Assembly (NCBI GenBank): GCA_017607445.1
Contig: JAEVHH010000002.1
Span: forward strand, 5,920,001-5,984,000
DNA: 64,000 nucleotides
Reading direction: 5' to 3'
From: Histoplasma ohiense
Lineage: Eukaryota > Ascomycota > Eurotiomycetes > Onygenales > Ajellomycetaceae
This document shows positions 45,126 through 57,705 of this stretch, piece by piece. A program made the translations under genes and the position numbers. The notes beneath the pieces are model-generated. The model saw nothing but the letters and a program-made list of their open reading frames with translations, did not search any database and had not been told where the DNA came from. Within the stretch, counting starts at the first letter, position 1; each line of letters opens with the position of its first letter.

Positions 45126-45552
45126 TCAGGACGAACCAGCCTCCCTTGCCAAATCGCGAAGCGCTTGTATCGTGTCATCCTCTCGACCCAGCGGCACGAA
45201 AAGATGATCACGAAAGAATCCGCTAACGACATTCGAGCTGATCCCCCGCTCCTTGAGTTTTGCGGCAATCGCAGCGATAAGCCCTACAGCTTCAAGACTC
45301 GAGTGGACTCTCAATGATATCATCCGGCACTTAAATGTGGCCTGCCCGGCAAAGTCAAGGGCGGCATCAAGGTTCCTGGATGATACGATGATAGTGAGGC
45401 TCTCGGGTTCTTGGAATAACATTTGGGGCTGCAGGGACTGGAGGGGAAGGTTGTGCATGGGTTCTTTGGTTGTGAGGAAGATGAAGGTCTCCGGGTCGAG
45501 GATTGGGTCGAGACAGGCGAGGAGAGAAATTCCTTTCGCCTTGTAGGCTCAT
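45126..45552 (-). pseudogene. ACT-domain protein (ACT_7/DUF2241-like), frameshifted at the 5' end or with an unseen intron
   Basis: The body (45530-45126, stop TGA) is a clear ACT-like amino-acid-sensor protein: L-D-P-I-L-D-P-E-T-F-I-F, then S-L-T-I-I-V, I-S-L-R-V-H-S-S-L-E-A-V-G, and the diagnostic N-V-V-S-G-F-F-R-D-H-L-F-V-P. Upstream in this frame there is a TGA at 45551-45549 and no ATG. A good start, M-S-L-Q-G-E-R, lies at 45552 but in another frame. Removing one base around AGGAATT (45533-45527) would fuse both into the usual family N-terminus. So either this allele has a one-base frameshift, the assembly has an error, or a small upstream exon joins at an acceptor near 45540. About 140 aa is normal for the family. 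Confidence 0.7.
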
Positions 45553-46828
45553 GACGGATGGTACTTTGATCTCCAATTTCGTGTAAAGATGTGTGAGGCC
45601 AATATATTCGTTTCTTGTATGTGGGAAGGTACTGTACCTTTGATATTACAAGCGTGCCTTTTGAAAATACATGGGAAAGGCTGTGTCAGCTACCAGGCTA
45701 ACCTAAACCCGCAAGTAAGAGTTACATAGTCATTAGCTCTTTTTCTGTGACGGAATCATGCCTCGTTCAAATTAGCATTCATATATCATACAGCGAGATA
45801 CGTTTCAGACAGGTGGTGCTTTATTTATTGTACTGTTTGACAAAGTTATACCAGGTTTTAACAGAACAAGGAGAGAAAAAATGGTAAAAGGCTTACGAAG
45901 CCCTATGGCCGTATCTTCTTTGCTTGTCGACTCCGAAGAGAATGATATAGATACCAGAATAAAAATGATAGGGAGCACTTCTTACTTATCCAGCTTCATT
46001 AGCTTCATCCGACAAACAAAACCAAAGATTTAAAAAAAAAAGAGAGAGAGAACAGCTCGATGGCTACGATACACATAATATAAATATATTATAGCTAGCT
46101 ATGTATAGGATATCAGTAGATTATGTACACAAAGTACAGTGATGCAACTGTACGTAACCAGTCTTATAACAACCTAAACCAAAAAAAAAAGGAATAGGCC
46201 GGAAGAAAACAAAAGGAGGAGGGGTATTTCAGTATGAAAAAGCGGGAAAAGAAAAAGAAATCAGCAGAAACATAACATTCAGACCCAAAACGAGATGTCG
46301 ATATAATTAAGGAATCTTGCCTGTTTGTGCTCTGCAACCCCATGCTCCTTTTCTCCTCAAAACAACATACGTTCCTTAATATAAGGCAGATGCATAAAGC
46401 AATTTGTCCCAGAAATCAGAAACCAAGGACAAACCGTCGCTAATGTTAACCAAAGGGAAGAAATGGAAAGAAATGAGAAGGAAGAAAGAAAGAGAAAGAA
46501 AGAAGAATCCGAGAGCACTCATTCATATATTTTCCTCCCCAGTTTTTCGAATGTTATCGTACCTTTTCCTTCACATCCCTTGGCGGGGAGACAACAAATA
46601 CTAGTAGCATATGGAGGTAATATAAAAATGACACAGTAGAAAGTAAAATAAATGGAAAAAGCGGATGTATATCAAACATGACGTAGTTCATAGCGTAAAT
46701 TAGTGAGCAGGGGGGAGAGGAAATGGCACACCACGGTATGAGGATCAGGCCTGGGTTTCCATATAATTGACTAGACCGGAGTAAGTAGGCCAAAAATAAT
46801 ATCAAGAGAAACATGAGCGCATAGATTT
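45553..46828. other. Intergenic region
   Basis: No gene seen. AT-rich, with A-runs near 46030 and 46185 and a purine-rich stretch (46455-46505) that is probably 3' flank of the transcription-factor gene. Confidence 0.5.
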
Positions 46829-49800
46829 TTATGAAGAAGTGTTTGCTTGAGCACCAGAACCCTTCAATTTCTCGATACAGCTCCCCATCAAATTTGCAGC
46901 CTCATGGAGAAGTTCCCACCGGGTGTACGAGAAAGACTCTTGCAAGGTCATAAGCAGGCCCATGCAGCGATTCCGGCCGCGGATATGTAGAAGCTCTTCC
47001 GGCGTGCGTACGCCGCCAACCCGATCGAGAAACTCGTACATATCCCGACGTCGCTCGTCCGGGGTGGAAAGTTCGGGTACAGGTGCGTTTATAGGTCCAT
47101 CGAGCGCGTACCCATAGCTCCAGACAACAAGGGAGGCAAAATAAATAACCCACGGCCGATTGAGGAGGAAATCATCACGGGCGCTGTACTCGTTCAAATC
47201 CAGGTATCCCGCGGAACCATGTTGTATCACCGTCCGGCCATCTTCGGAGATAAGGACCTGGGTGAGGAATTTCAACGCGAAGAAGGCAGCGTCTCGAGCA
47301 GCTGCCTTGTTTGCCCAGCGTTCTGTCATTTTCTCCCGCGCTGTGCTGTAATCCTTGGGAGTAATGGATCGACCAAGCAGGCGGCCGGCTCCGGCAAATA
47401 TTTGACAGTCGACCACATCAACATGTGATGCCATGTGCGCAAGATGGTGCAAAACTGTACGAGACTCGAAGATAACATCGTCATCCACGGAGTACTGTCG
47501 GAAGGCGGAAGAATAGTTCGACGGGTTCGATTCAAGAGCATCATCAAAATCACGCTTCCAGTTATCGTATGAACGCAACAGAGACGACCTCCACCTATCC
47601 CGTCCTCCCAAAGCTTGTGCGACGCCTAGTGAACTAACTTGGAGATCTCGTTGATTCATATGCCAGCTGACGCTTAGTAAACCAGCCATTAAAATAGTCC
47701 GGCCAAATGAATTTGTTCGTACTTTCTGTCCATTAAGCGTCTTCTTCAGTCCATCCAGAAACATGATTGCCTTGACCCCGTTGGAATGTAGACTCGATTG
47801 TACTCTTGCGACTTCTGCAGCGCTCGTTGCTGACCACAGTGCTTCGTCGCAGGGCAGCGGAAGACGCATCTCATGGGCAACCATTTTCGCGGAATGTCCA
47901 AACATCGTGGCGTGTGTTGAATCCAGGACGAAGGCTGCAAACGCCACTCTGCGCGTGGCTTCTGCCTTAATCCAATGAGCCCAAGATTCTTCACCCGCCC
48001 CGGATTCAGAGGCAGAATTAGTGCCGGAGCCAGTTGTCGATCTGTTTTGCCGGTCATCTCGAAGGCTTGGCGGGGAGTCAAACGCCGATCGGCCTATCAA
48101 TGAACTTCCTCGCCGCATCAAGGTTAATGTGGTATCGTGATGGATATGAGCACGTTCGTGCAAAGCCCGTGTTGAATACAGCTTCTCGCAAATTTCGAGG
48201 AGTAGCAACGTCTGGAACACCCAGAGCTTTGCAGGTGGCTGGAAATCCACGTCCATAAAAATCTCCCACCGGATGTGCCAGGCTAAAAAGTTGGCCAATT
48301 CAGAGGCTGCCTCAGTAACGTGGTGTCCATGGTTCTTGTCAAGGGTCGAGGCACCAATGGCCATGATCGCCAAGAGGAGGAGATTCGGCGTTTTATCAGC
48401 TGAGAAGGTAGGTTTGTGTAAAATGGGTAGCTGGTCATGGGTATGATACCAGTAAGCAGCAATGTAGGTCTGCATCATTCGTAGGCTGAGAAGGTGCCCA
48501 TCGTCATCAATATCACCGTCAAGCAAAGCATCCTTTCGCTTTTTCACTGCCGCCTGGTTAGTTTCGTTGAAGCGACTTTGGATAAGCTCCAGCAGCTCAT
48601 TCCGCTTCTCATCCGACATGATCGACTGGGGAGGTCCCGAGTCAAGAAGGCTCGTTACGCTCATTGGGTGTTGTGGCTGAACTACGTTTGTAAAATAGCT
48701 GGTCAAGGCCGCATCACTTGGGTAATAAGGTCCCTGGAGTTGAGCAGAGGTTTGGTCCGCGTAATTGGGCATTATGCCAGGTGCATTTGGATAAGCAATT
48801 GGAGAATTATTGTTTGAATGTTCATTAAACAACCAAGCAGTAAAATCGTCAGTCATCGCGAAAGGAGATCTGTTCAGTGTTTCACCACCAAATATGGGAA
48901 GAGCGTAAGATGATAAAGCATCCCAGTCTGACACAGAGGAGCCGGGAACCATAACACCAGGGGAGGGGTCGAGAGCATTTAAACCGCTGGATATTGCATT
49001 TGCAATGGATGCAGAGGTGGCCCTTGTCATACTTGGGTTCGAGTAGCCGGGCGGAGGTAAAGATGACATATGTAAATTTTGTTGCGGAATGTACGTATTC
49101 TGATCTGTAACCAAAGTCGCATCTGTGGTCATGCCAGTGGCAGAGATGTATGTAGTGGAACCTGAGAGTATGGGCCCAGTCGACGATAGCCGGCGTTGTT
49201 GAACATTTGATGATGGGCCGGAAGGCTGGCTGATTTGATCGAGCTCTGCAGAGCTGAATGGAGCGGTTTGATATCGTTGGCCATCATATTTTCCATATCC
49301 TGGTTGGCGATTCGAGACTCCATACATCGATGTGGATTGCTTTTGAGGACTGAGCGTGTAACTACTGGAACTGTCTGACCTTTTTAGTCGCGGGTTTGGG
49401 ACAGCATACTGTTTCTGTGGAGTAAGCGGCCGTAGATGATTTTCAATCGAGGTGGAAGAGGAGGAGCCAGCGGAGCGAACAGCAGAGGAATGAGAGTAGT
49501 TTTGGCCATTAGTGGGTCCGCCATTAGGAGCAGAGGAGGACACGGGAAGACGTGGTCTCGACATGTTCCCCGACGCATTTCCAGACGGTATTTGCTTTGG
49601 GTACGGTGAAATTGAATCATCTGTCGGGGAACATGTTATATTTGTCCCATTTCCGGTTGGGAAAGCGTTTCGCACTTGGGGAGCGACGGCAGCGAGTGTA
49701 TTGGCTGTATGAGTGAAGTTGTCGCGCTTTTGGAGCTGCGACCCATGAGTTGTGTGACGTTCTCGATGACGAACGCAGAGATCTTGTCGAACGAAGGAAC

Positions 49801-50259
49801 GATAGCAGTCTGGAAAGTCGCAGCGATAGATGTGTTTTGGCGTATCTGCAAATCATCAATCAGCGGTGAGGAGAGCGAAATGGCAGAGGGGGACGACGTA
49901 GAGAGATAGAAACCCAATAATACAATACAAATATAATCACTCCTCAAAAGATAATGTAGCTCATGTAATTCAGAAGCAAGAGAAGGACATTTAGCAAGGC
50001 AAAAGATAGGTAACTTACGGTTCAGCTGATGTCTATACAGATGTTCAGCCCTGGAGTAACTCTTCCCGCAACCCTCATGTTTACATTCAAACTTCTTCTC
50101 AGAATCGCCTTTCCGGGTCCTCTTCCGTTTCTTGACCGAGTCGCTCTGCGAGTGCGAAGGTTCCCCGCTATCATGCTGGTCATGGCCTGCGTGTGAGGCA
50201 TCCCAGCCTTCATCGCGACCTCGCCGGCGATTTTGAGCTAACGAATCAACATCGGCCAT
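46829..50259 (-). CDS. C2H2 zinc-finger transcription factor with fungal_trans domain
   Basis: A nuclear regulator of unknown targets. Two exons (50259-50019 and 49845-46829, intron 173 nt) encode 1085 aa. Two tandem fingers span the intron: Cys59-Cys64-His77-His81 and Cys89-Cys94-His107-His111, both C-x4-C-x12-H-x3-H. A basic K-K-R-K-R-T-R-K stretch (43-50) is a likely nuclear signal. A Ser/Asn/Gln-rich middle follows, then from about residue 540 a fungal-specific transcription factor domain (Y-W-Y-H-T-H-D-Q-L-P-I-L-H-K-P-T-F) to near the C-terminus. This layout is known for Klf1-like fungal factors. The start is the first ATG (50259); an in-frame GTG seven codons earlier is not a likely start. 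No breaks seen. Confidence 0.92.
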
Positions 50260-53200
50260 TGATTCGACCGCCAGAGCCACAACCAGCAGGGGAAAAAACG
50301 ATAAATAACTATCTATGTATCTATGTATGAACTAATGGAAACAGGAGCGTGATTTACACTACCCAATGCCTTTGCTGCAGTCTATAGGAATGGTGTAGGA
50401 ATCTCGAACGCCCATGAGAGCGCGAGGGAGGGAGGGCGTGTGAGGGGTAGGGGGACCCTGCGCAAAACGACATCAACCAGGACGCGCTGGAGTGCGACAT
50501 ACGAGAAGTGGTGGAGACGCAGCCAGTATCTAGATATGAAGACTCCGAACGATTGTATGCCAAGAAGGGGGAGCTGCGGCGAGAGAGATGAGGGCGATGA
50601 CGATGGAGGGAGAATGAAGAAGAAAGAACGAAGCGGTTGAGACTCGAAAGAAACCTTGGAATCGTCGGCTTTGACCTGGGGAGAATCGCCTAATAATAAG
50701 TTAGCCCGACAAAGTAAACGGCTTGGGTCAGACCTGGTCAGTTCCAGTTAGGGCAGAACTAGCTCGGGGATAGATACGAGCTGCCACTCCACGATGCCAA
50801 CGTCCAAGCCATCGAGCTATCAGTGGCTGCTGGCTGGCGGCCGATGCAGGTGGCAGATGACCAAGTGCGACTATGGCGTTTCTCTACTTTTCTTCCATCA
50901 GAAGAATGTTTGACCTCTTGTGTTCAAAACTTGACCCTTTTCGACAAACTGTGGAAATCTCTCGACTAATCGGTAGTAGTAACTAATACTAGTATCCATG
51001 CGGCAGTTTGATGGTATATGGAAAACAATGAACTTCTACTACCACCCACTCTGATCTCCGGACACAACAACTATACAGATTACAGAGCACTCGCAGTGGA
51101 ATCTTACGCAGCGTACATGATCCTCTGGCCTGGTTCCAAGTGTTTGCTTCAAGGAGTTGCTGTGCTGGGTAAAGTTAGCTCCCGGTCCCTCTGCCATGGA
51201 TTGGAGCAGTATCAACCCAATGATAACCGACCGGTGACAAGCCAGAACTGGCTCCAGGCGTTAATTCTCTCACCCAAGCTCGAGTCGAGCTAGCCGTGGC
51301 TTGTCCCCATCTTCACGACATGGTTTCCGTCATCGCCCAAGCCATCAATCCCAGAACAGGTCCGCTTGAGCTTCCACCGACCCTCTTCCACTTACTCCGT
51401 AAAAGGGGTAACTGGTTGACAGGAGGGAAAAAAAACATTTTATCTGTGAATACTAGTACTATGAAACAAGAACAGGAAAATCCAAAAGTTCTCCTTCCCT
51501 TCCATACTATGGAAATCCATTCTCCGAGGGATGATCCTTCGAAATGACGGGCAAAAAGGCGAATTGAATCGCGTTTTCCGAACACATGGGTTCTTGCTAG
51601 GGGATTTGATTCCATTTACTCATAGAAATAGCAAGGTTGACTTTGCGTCGTCAATCGTGCCTTGCCTTCTGCGCATCAATTTTACCGCAAGAAACAGCAC
51701 GCGTCAGGGAGAAGATAAGTAAAAGCAAAAACAGAGAAAAAGACAAGCAGTCTCGAACATCCCCTGCCATCAACCTGGATTTGGGCATCCAACCAGCTGG
51801 TAAGGAGCGACACACTAGACGTATCGCGGCCCAAATACGTGTGGGGGAATCACACATCGAACCCAGATCGAATCTTCGAAAAGCAAGCATCTGTCTGGAG
51901 ATAGTGGGAGCATGGGGGAGGCGAAATGATATCGGAGCATATTCAATGTCTTTTATGCCGAACCAAGCATCGAGAAGTTGTCGTTTGGTAACTACAAATG
52001 TACTCACAAGAAGGAGATTACCTGATATGGCAGCTGGAGAAACTACCGTGAGTGAGTCGAACGCCTATCTGGATGTATGGAGTCTTCCGGATACATAACT
52101 AACAATAATTAGTCAAGTGGATATGTCGGCTAGTGATGCCTCTCTTGTGCGTTAGTTGTGATTATTTTCTCCCAATATATCACTGGCTGATCAGGGTCCA
52201 AAACCTTGATGCTCGGTAAGACCCCTTTCGGTATCCGCATCTTCGCAAGGCATACTCCAATATCCAGACCGAACAGCAAACTCTAGCATATCCAGTGAAG
52301 ATCCAAAAACAGCCCTCCGCAGAGCCCTCGATACATGAAACCTTGGTTTTATGTCACAGATCCTGTTTAATCTTTTCTTCAGGGATGACCATCTATTCCT
52401 CGTCATGGCTACTAATCCAAACCCAGCGAAGGTATACAAATTAGAACCTTCAGAATGAGACTTGGCATGTACGCAGTACACACCTCACAATTCATCCCTG
52501 TCTACATCATCAATACTCGAATTGCAGGACTGAAGCGGAGTGTAAGAACACCCTAGGCCGAGAAAAATGGTCCCTCGACGAGGTGCCCAACAGCTGGTTC
52601 CTGCATCTCCCGAAATTTCAAAGAAAATGCTCCCGGGAATAACAATTACGAAATAATCAGCGGCAACAGCGCATCAGAATTGGTTATCCTACCCGATGAC
52701 GCACAAGAATGAGAGAATAATCAGTTTGTTGCTTGATTTTTGTTTCTGTTGATCTCATTCGCAAGGCAGTTTAGCTTGATCCCCAAGCTGCACCTAGCGC
52801 TAAATTAACCCGCGCTAAGTATATCAATGTTACTAGCCGAGTGGACCCAAGCCAATTCTTGCTTCTTACCAGCCCCAAGGGTACAACCTGTGAGGGTGAT
52901 GGAGAACGAGATGGGGGAAGGATGATGCCTATATTATTCGTATCTATTATTTTACACATGGCGGGAAGAAGATCTCATGACGGACAGTTGTTCCAAATGC
53001 TTGGACTGCCCAAATTTATTTTCAAGGTCCGAATTAGGAAGATAATTGATATCACAATGATCCACATTGGATTCGCTACTAACCTACTCACCAGCGCCAG
53101 GAACGAAAGGAGCATTTCTTCAACGAGAGCAAAAAGCAGTGGGAAAACTTTTCCTTCTTCTTATATCCAGGGAGCACGCGACGAATATGCATCATGCTCC

Positions 53201-55600
53201 GCTGCTCCAGCTTTCCGTCATCCCTACATAAGTCCACTTGTACCCCAGCACTCGATGTTGGCAGCTAGAATGCGATCCCCGAAGCCCCTGCACCGCGTGC
53301 ATGAATTTCCCCCTGCCAGGTTGGAGTGATCGCAGGGGCGGTTGGTTATTGGGAAAACATCCGGACAACTCCTTTTTGGACTTTACATCATTTTCTATCA
53401 ATAAATAATACAACTCTTAAACAGCATGCGCTGGAGGAGTTCAAACGATCATCGCGTCGCCATGTTGCCTTTAAATTCAGGAGCTAGAAGTGAGGATAAA
53501 AGAAAATATGGCACGGCTTCTCCCCTACCTACTTTGCACGCAGCGTAAAGAATGTCTCTCCCAATTGGGTAATTTTGACAACTATAGTTTTTGATCATTC
53601 TATTCCTTATTGGCAAATTTTCGGCCAAGTGGTTCGAATGATGAGATACGGCTTATAGCATCTCGTGGACATAAAAAGAAAGTTCTTCATTTCTATGGTT
53701 TGGCTGCTGCGGACATCCTTTCATTTCACTCAGTTGCGTCGAGACTTGAGGGCCCGGACTTTACTCCGTAGTTGCTGCTTCATTAGTCTAGCAGTGTAAC
53801 CACGATATCTCCAACGATTTCTTTAGAAGGGGTTGAGCTGTTTTCTTGCCAGTGAGTTGTTAGAAGTCCCCCTTTGGAGGAACTCTTTTGTACTAACGTC
53901 AATAGCATACGCGGGTACACGGCACAGGATTTTACTCTGATCAACTAAGATAAAATTGAGAATCAGATATCCCAAGGCCATTCGAAATCATTGATCGCCC
54001 TCTGCTCGCAGTCCATAGATACATGGGATGGGGAAAATACATCGTAGGTCCGCCCAAACACCCGCAGTTTGTCTTTTCTTTTTCTATGCTTTGCAGCCAA
54101 TCCCCACACAGACACCCTAGTCACCGGGAGTGTCCCATAGCGCTTCCGCATTTCCAATTACGTCCCACATCTGTGCGTTTTGCCTGTCAGCCTAGCCTGG
54201 ACTTCCCTCCTTGGCAGTTTGGCATCTCGAAGGCGTGCTCAGATCCATGTTTCACATTCGTCCATTGTCGATTCTTGTAAAAAAAAGCAAAAAAAGAGAA
54301 TGAGAGGCCAAAAAAGAGATATCGGATCTCTCTGCCTTTCCCATTTTCCGCGGGGGTGACTCCTCCACTGTCGGTGAGTGTCTGTCTGCCCTTGGGGGCG
54401 GAGGAAAACTTTTCCACAAGAGACATTTTATGGAGACAGAAGTCGGACAAGGAGAGAGCCATTGCTTTCCCTCATTAACCTCGAGTCTCCACTAGCTTCC
54501 GAAGAAGAGCGGAACAGTCAACGCGCTCGGAACTTTGGGAGTCGGAAGCAGCCTCAATCTTTTCACATATCTCTGTTGATTTGTCCAGGGGGCCAGTTAA
54601 GAATATCAGCCCAATCAACAATTAACTAAATGGCGTCATTCAGATAACCCAACCAACTGGCTTCCCACTTCCTTTTGATATAAAGTAGTGGAGAAAATCA
54701 GGCCCTTAGGGGCGATTTCGTCATTAGTTCCCAACCGCGTGGGATAGGCTAGGAGCCATAAACTCCTCACCAGACCAAGAGGCTTGATGTCCGGCACCGT
54801 TCCCCGCCTCATCCACATCGAAGCCAGCGGAATAGCACAAAAACTACTGTTCCGCCTGAGTACGTGCCGACCATGTAGTAGCTGTATACACAGTGTACTT
54901 ACAAACGTCCACAGACAGAAACCCCCAGCGTCGCTAACGGCGCCATGACCTGGTATGTGCACAGGCCACAAAATGGGCTTGGCGGGGTGTGTTCAAACGC
55001 TCACTAACCCTATTTGTAAGAGAAGCATGTGTGTTGGTCACGTGTGGTAGGGCACAGGTGTGGCACTCTCTCCGATAAAGCAATCAACCAGCATTGGTGG
55101 TTTCATCCTACTTTGTTGTCTCTTGAACAACTAGTTTGTCCCATTTTCTCCTCTCCTTCAGTTTCTATTCTATCCTATTGGGAGGGGCTTGTGCTTGAAG
55201 CATTTGGATGAGATGAAACTCGGACGGAGGTTTGTTATCCCGTTCCATCCCGCTCCATACTTCAATGATACATTCTGCCCCATCCCACCTCGTCCCTTGG
55301 GACAGACTTTTGCTTGAAGAATGAGACGGGATGCAACTGGGGCGGGATGGCGGGTCTACGAGTCAGTGACAACCGTGCCAGCACGTTCTTCTTCTTTCTC
55401 ACTCTCTCACATACAACAGGCGTAAGTTTCCTCGCGTGATTCAAGCGTTCGAAGCACCATGTGGACATCAACACGCTTTCCTTGCTTTAAGTGACCAAGC
55501 TATTACTGTGGATGTGCTGTTTTGCAATATTCTAAAACTTCAATGATTTCTTTTGTTGATTTTATCTGTCGTCGCCCCAAATCACATGTTAACATGGGAA
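50260..55600. other. Long gene-poor region
   Basis: About 5.3 kb without a gene I can support. The first 600 bp serve as upstream region of the transcription factor and are unusually purine-rich on the plus strand (50420-50640). Elsewhere base composition is ordinary and no repeat was recognised, but the short open frames lack domains and splice structure. Non-coding RNA or very small genes cannot be excluded. Confidence 0.45.
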
Positions 55601-55639
55601 AGAGATACCCTCAGGGTCAACCCACGTCGCTCAGCCAGC

Positions 55640-56450
55640 ATTGCTACCATGAATGCAGAGCCTGCGCGTTCAACCCCGCAACGCACAGCGGAGTCAGAGC
55701 CTTCAGAGATATCAACAATACCAGGAAGTTCTGAGTCACGGGTTAACAATGCCAGTGAGCATATTGGTTGCTATGTCCCTGGACAGCATCTAAAACTGGA
55801 CATAAATCAATACCTCTTTAAATGCCTTCCTTGGTTGGCTCCCAGAGGAAGGGGTTGATTCTCTTATTCATGATGTGGGGGGTTGCGGAGATGATGACCA
55901 GTGCCTTTATGATGTCCCTGAAAATCTGGCATTCTGCACTCTTGCATCCTAGTAAGCCGACCATGTTTACTAATTATCAACCTTTTTACTTAGTTGGCGT
56001 AACTATGTGTATACAAATGCTGATTCTTCACTGTAATGAAGAATTTAAGCAAGACAACCTCAGTGGCTGGGTCTCCAATCTTCAAGTGTAGGGGAAACGC
56101 AGAGATTGTTGCTGCAAGCTTGTCTGAACCTCAGTCACGAACAGCTCTTTTTCGTGAGATGTGCCTTGGCCGAGATGATCATTGCTGTGTAATCACACAA
56201 CAGATTGATATCAACCACTGGTTGGATCTTAAACAGCCTCCAGATGTTATGTACGGAGATGTAGAGGACGCACATATTATAATACCCTTTGTTTATGCTG
56301 GTTGGCAAAATGATTCGGCACATCTCTTCATCGAAAGACCCCATTTCTTTGAAGCAACATGCTAATATGATACACGGTGGAAAGGATGCTTCAAGGATAT
56401 GGGAAACATTATCTCGCTACTTCCCCAAACGTCTATAATCTTAAGACCTA
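55640..56450 (+). pseudogene. HNH-nuclease-domain relic (HNH_2-like fungal family)
   Basis: An open frame at 56036-56365 carries the domain core: R-T-A-L-F-R-E-M-C-L-G-R-D-D-H-C-C-V-I-T (about 56130-56190), then A-H-I-I-I-P-F (about 56270), the pattern of a large fungal family of HNH-type proteins. The next block (I-W-E-T-L-S-R-Y-F-P, about 56395-56425) continues in another frame. Upstream fragments, F-L-G-W-L-P-E-E-G-V-D (about 55823-55855) and a Ser/Glu-rich N-terminal piece (55650-55800), are in yet other frames without clear splice sites. I take it as a decayed gene; several missed introns are the alternative. Weak similarity to the family's C-terminus may extend to about 56,780. Confidence 0.55.
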
Positions 56451-57705
56451 CTTAAGGTATCCTCCTGAACAGAGAACGCTCTTTGCCAGGTGATGAGAAA
56501 GTTACAGTACAGAATACTTCCGATGCTCCTTGTCGTGACCTGTTAGAGTGCCACTGGAGAGTGGCTGAGATTTGAATGCATGTGTTATGGGTGAAGTCAA
56601 TAGATCGTATTATGCAAGAGTGGGAAGACATTAAGGAAAGCGATTGTGGGCATGGTTGCTTGAGGGAAGATGGGAAGTCTGATGTTTCGAGATTTCTGAA
56701 ACGTTTACTTCTCTGGGCAAAACGGCACCTGGGTAATGTGAAGGCGAGATTTTCTGTGTGTATTTCGATGATCTGATATGATATCCAGCGGAGCCTGGCG
56801 TTCATAACTGGAAGGATGTGCAGGTGCGAATGCACGTGTTCAATATCAAATATGCAATCTTGGACGATGCCACATTTCGTCTCTTTGAACAGTGTGTGAG
56901 ACTTGTGGCTGTACAGGCCGTTCAAATTATTATAAAGTACTACATAAAGAGGACTGGGCGCTTAGGATGACGGGACTGCATTCGTGATTTCAAGGATACA
57001 TTTATAATCGTATAACTAGAGGTATCAGAGAGATTTGCATGTAATATGTCGTCTTAATTCTTATCGGATCATGTACATGTACATGTAGTGTACATGTAGA
57101 TCGCGTCCAAATCAACATCATATCAACTTCTCATTGGAAATTTCTCCCACCGGAAGAAAATAAACTCTCAAGTCGGTCATATGTCCAAAATATTCATTTG
57201 CATGATCCATCATCTCAGCATCCTATGGTCATCCCACTTTTGCCCCGTCTGTTAGCTTTTGCACCATGTCTGTCTGCTACACATATCCTCTATTCCCGTT
57301 ACTAGCTCATTCCCGACCCGACCTAGCCCATGACGCAAATTCTCCTTTAGCTCCTTGTCCGCTTTTTGTCAACTACGTACAAAGACTAAATCAAGGAAAG
57401 GAGGAGAAAATGAGGTAGTGATGAAAATAAGAAAAATAAATAAGCCACATAAATAAAAGAAGAACACCGTATAACAGCCCAAAAGGAAAGAAATTGAAAA
57501 AGAAATCAAAAAAGCGGAAAAGGGGAAGGAGGCTAAAATGAATAAATTTGTTGATGGCGATGATGCGAGCGGTATGGTATGATAAAACATCAAGATCTCA
57601 TGATTTCCTCTTTTTTTAAACATTATCGCAGCTGCTGGTTTCTTATTTCCTGTCCATGGCTGTCGCTAGATAGATATATATAATAAAGTAAATAACAATA
57701 ATAAC
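56451..57705. other. Intergenic region
   Basis: No gene supported apart from possible C-terminal remnants of the HNH relic up to about 56,780. A palindromic ATGTACATGTACATGTAG stretch lies at 57071-57100. Confidence 0.45.

Noticed and set aside
52841..53329. 162-codon open frame
   Set aside because: Low-information composition with no recognisable domain; open by chance within the gene-poor region.
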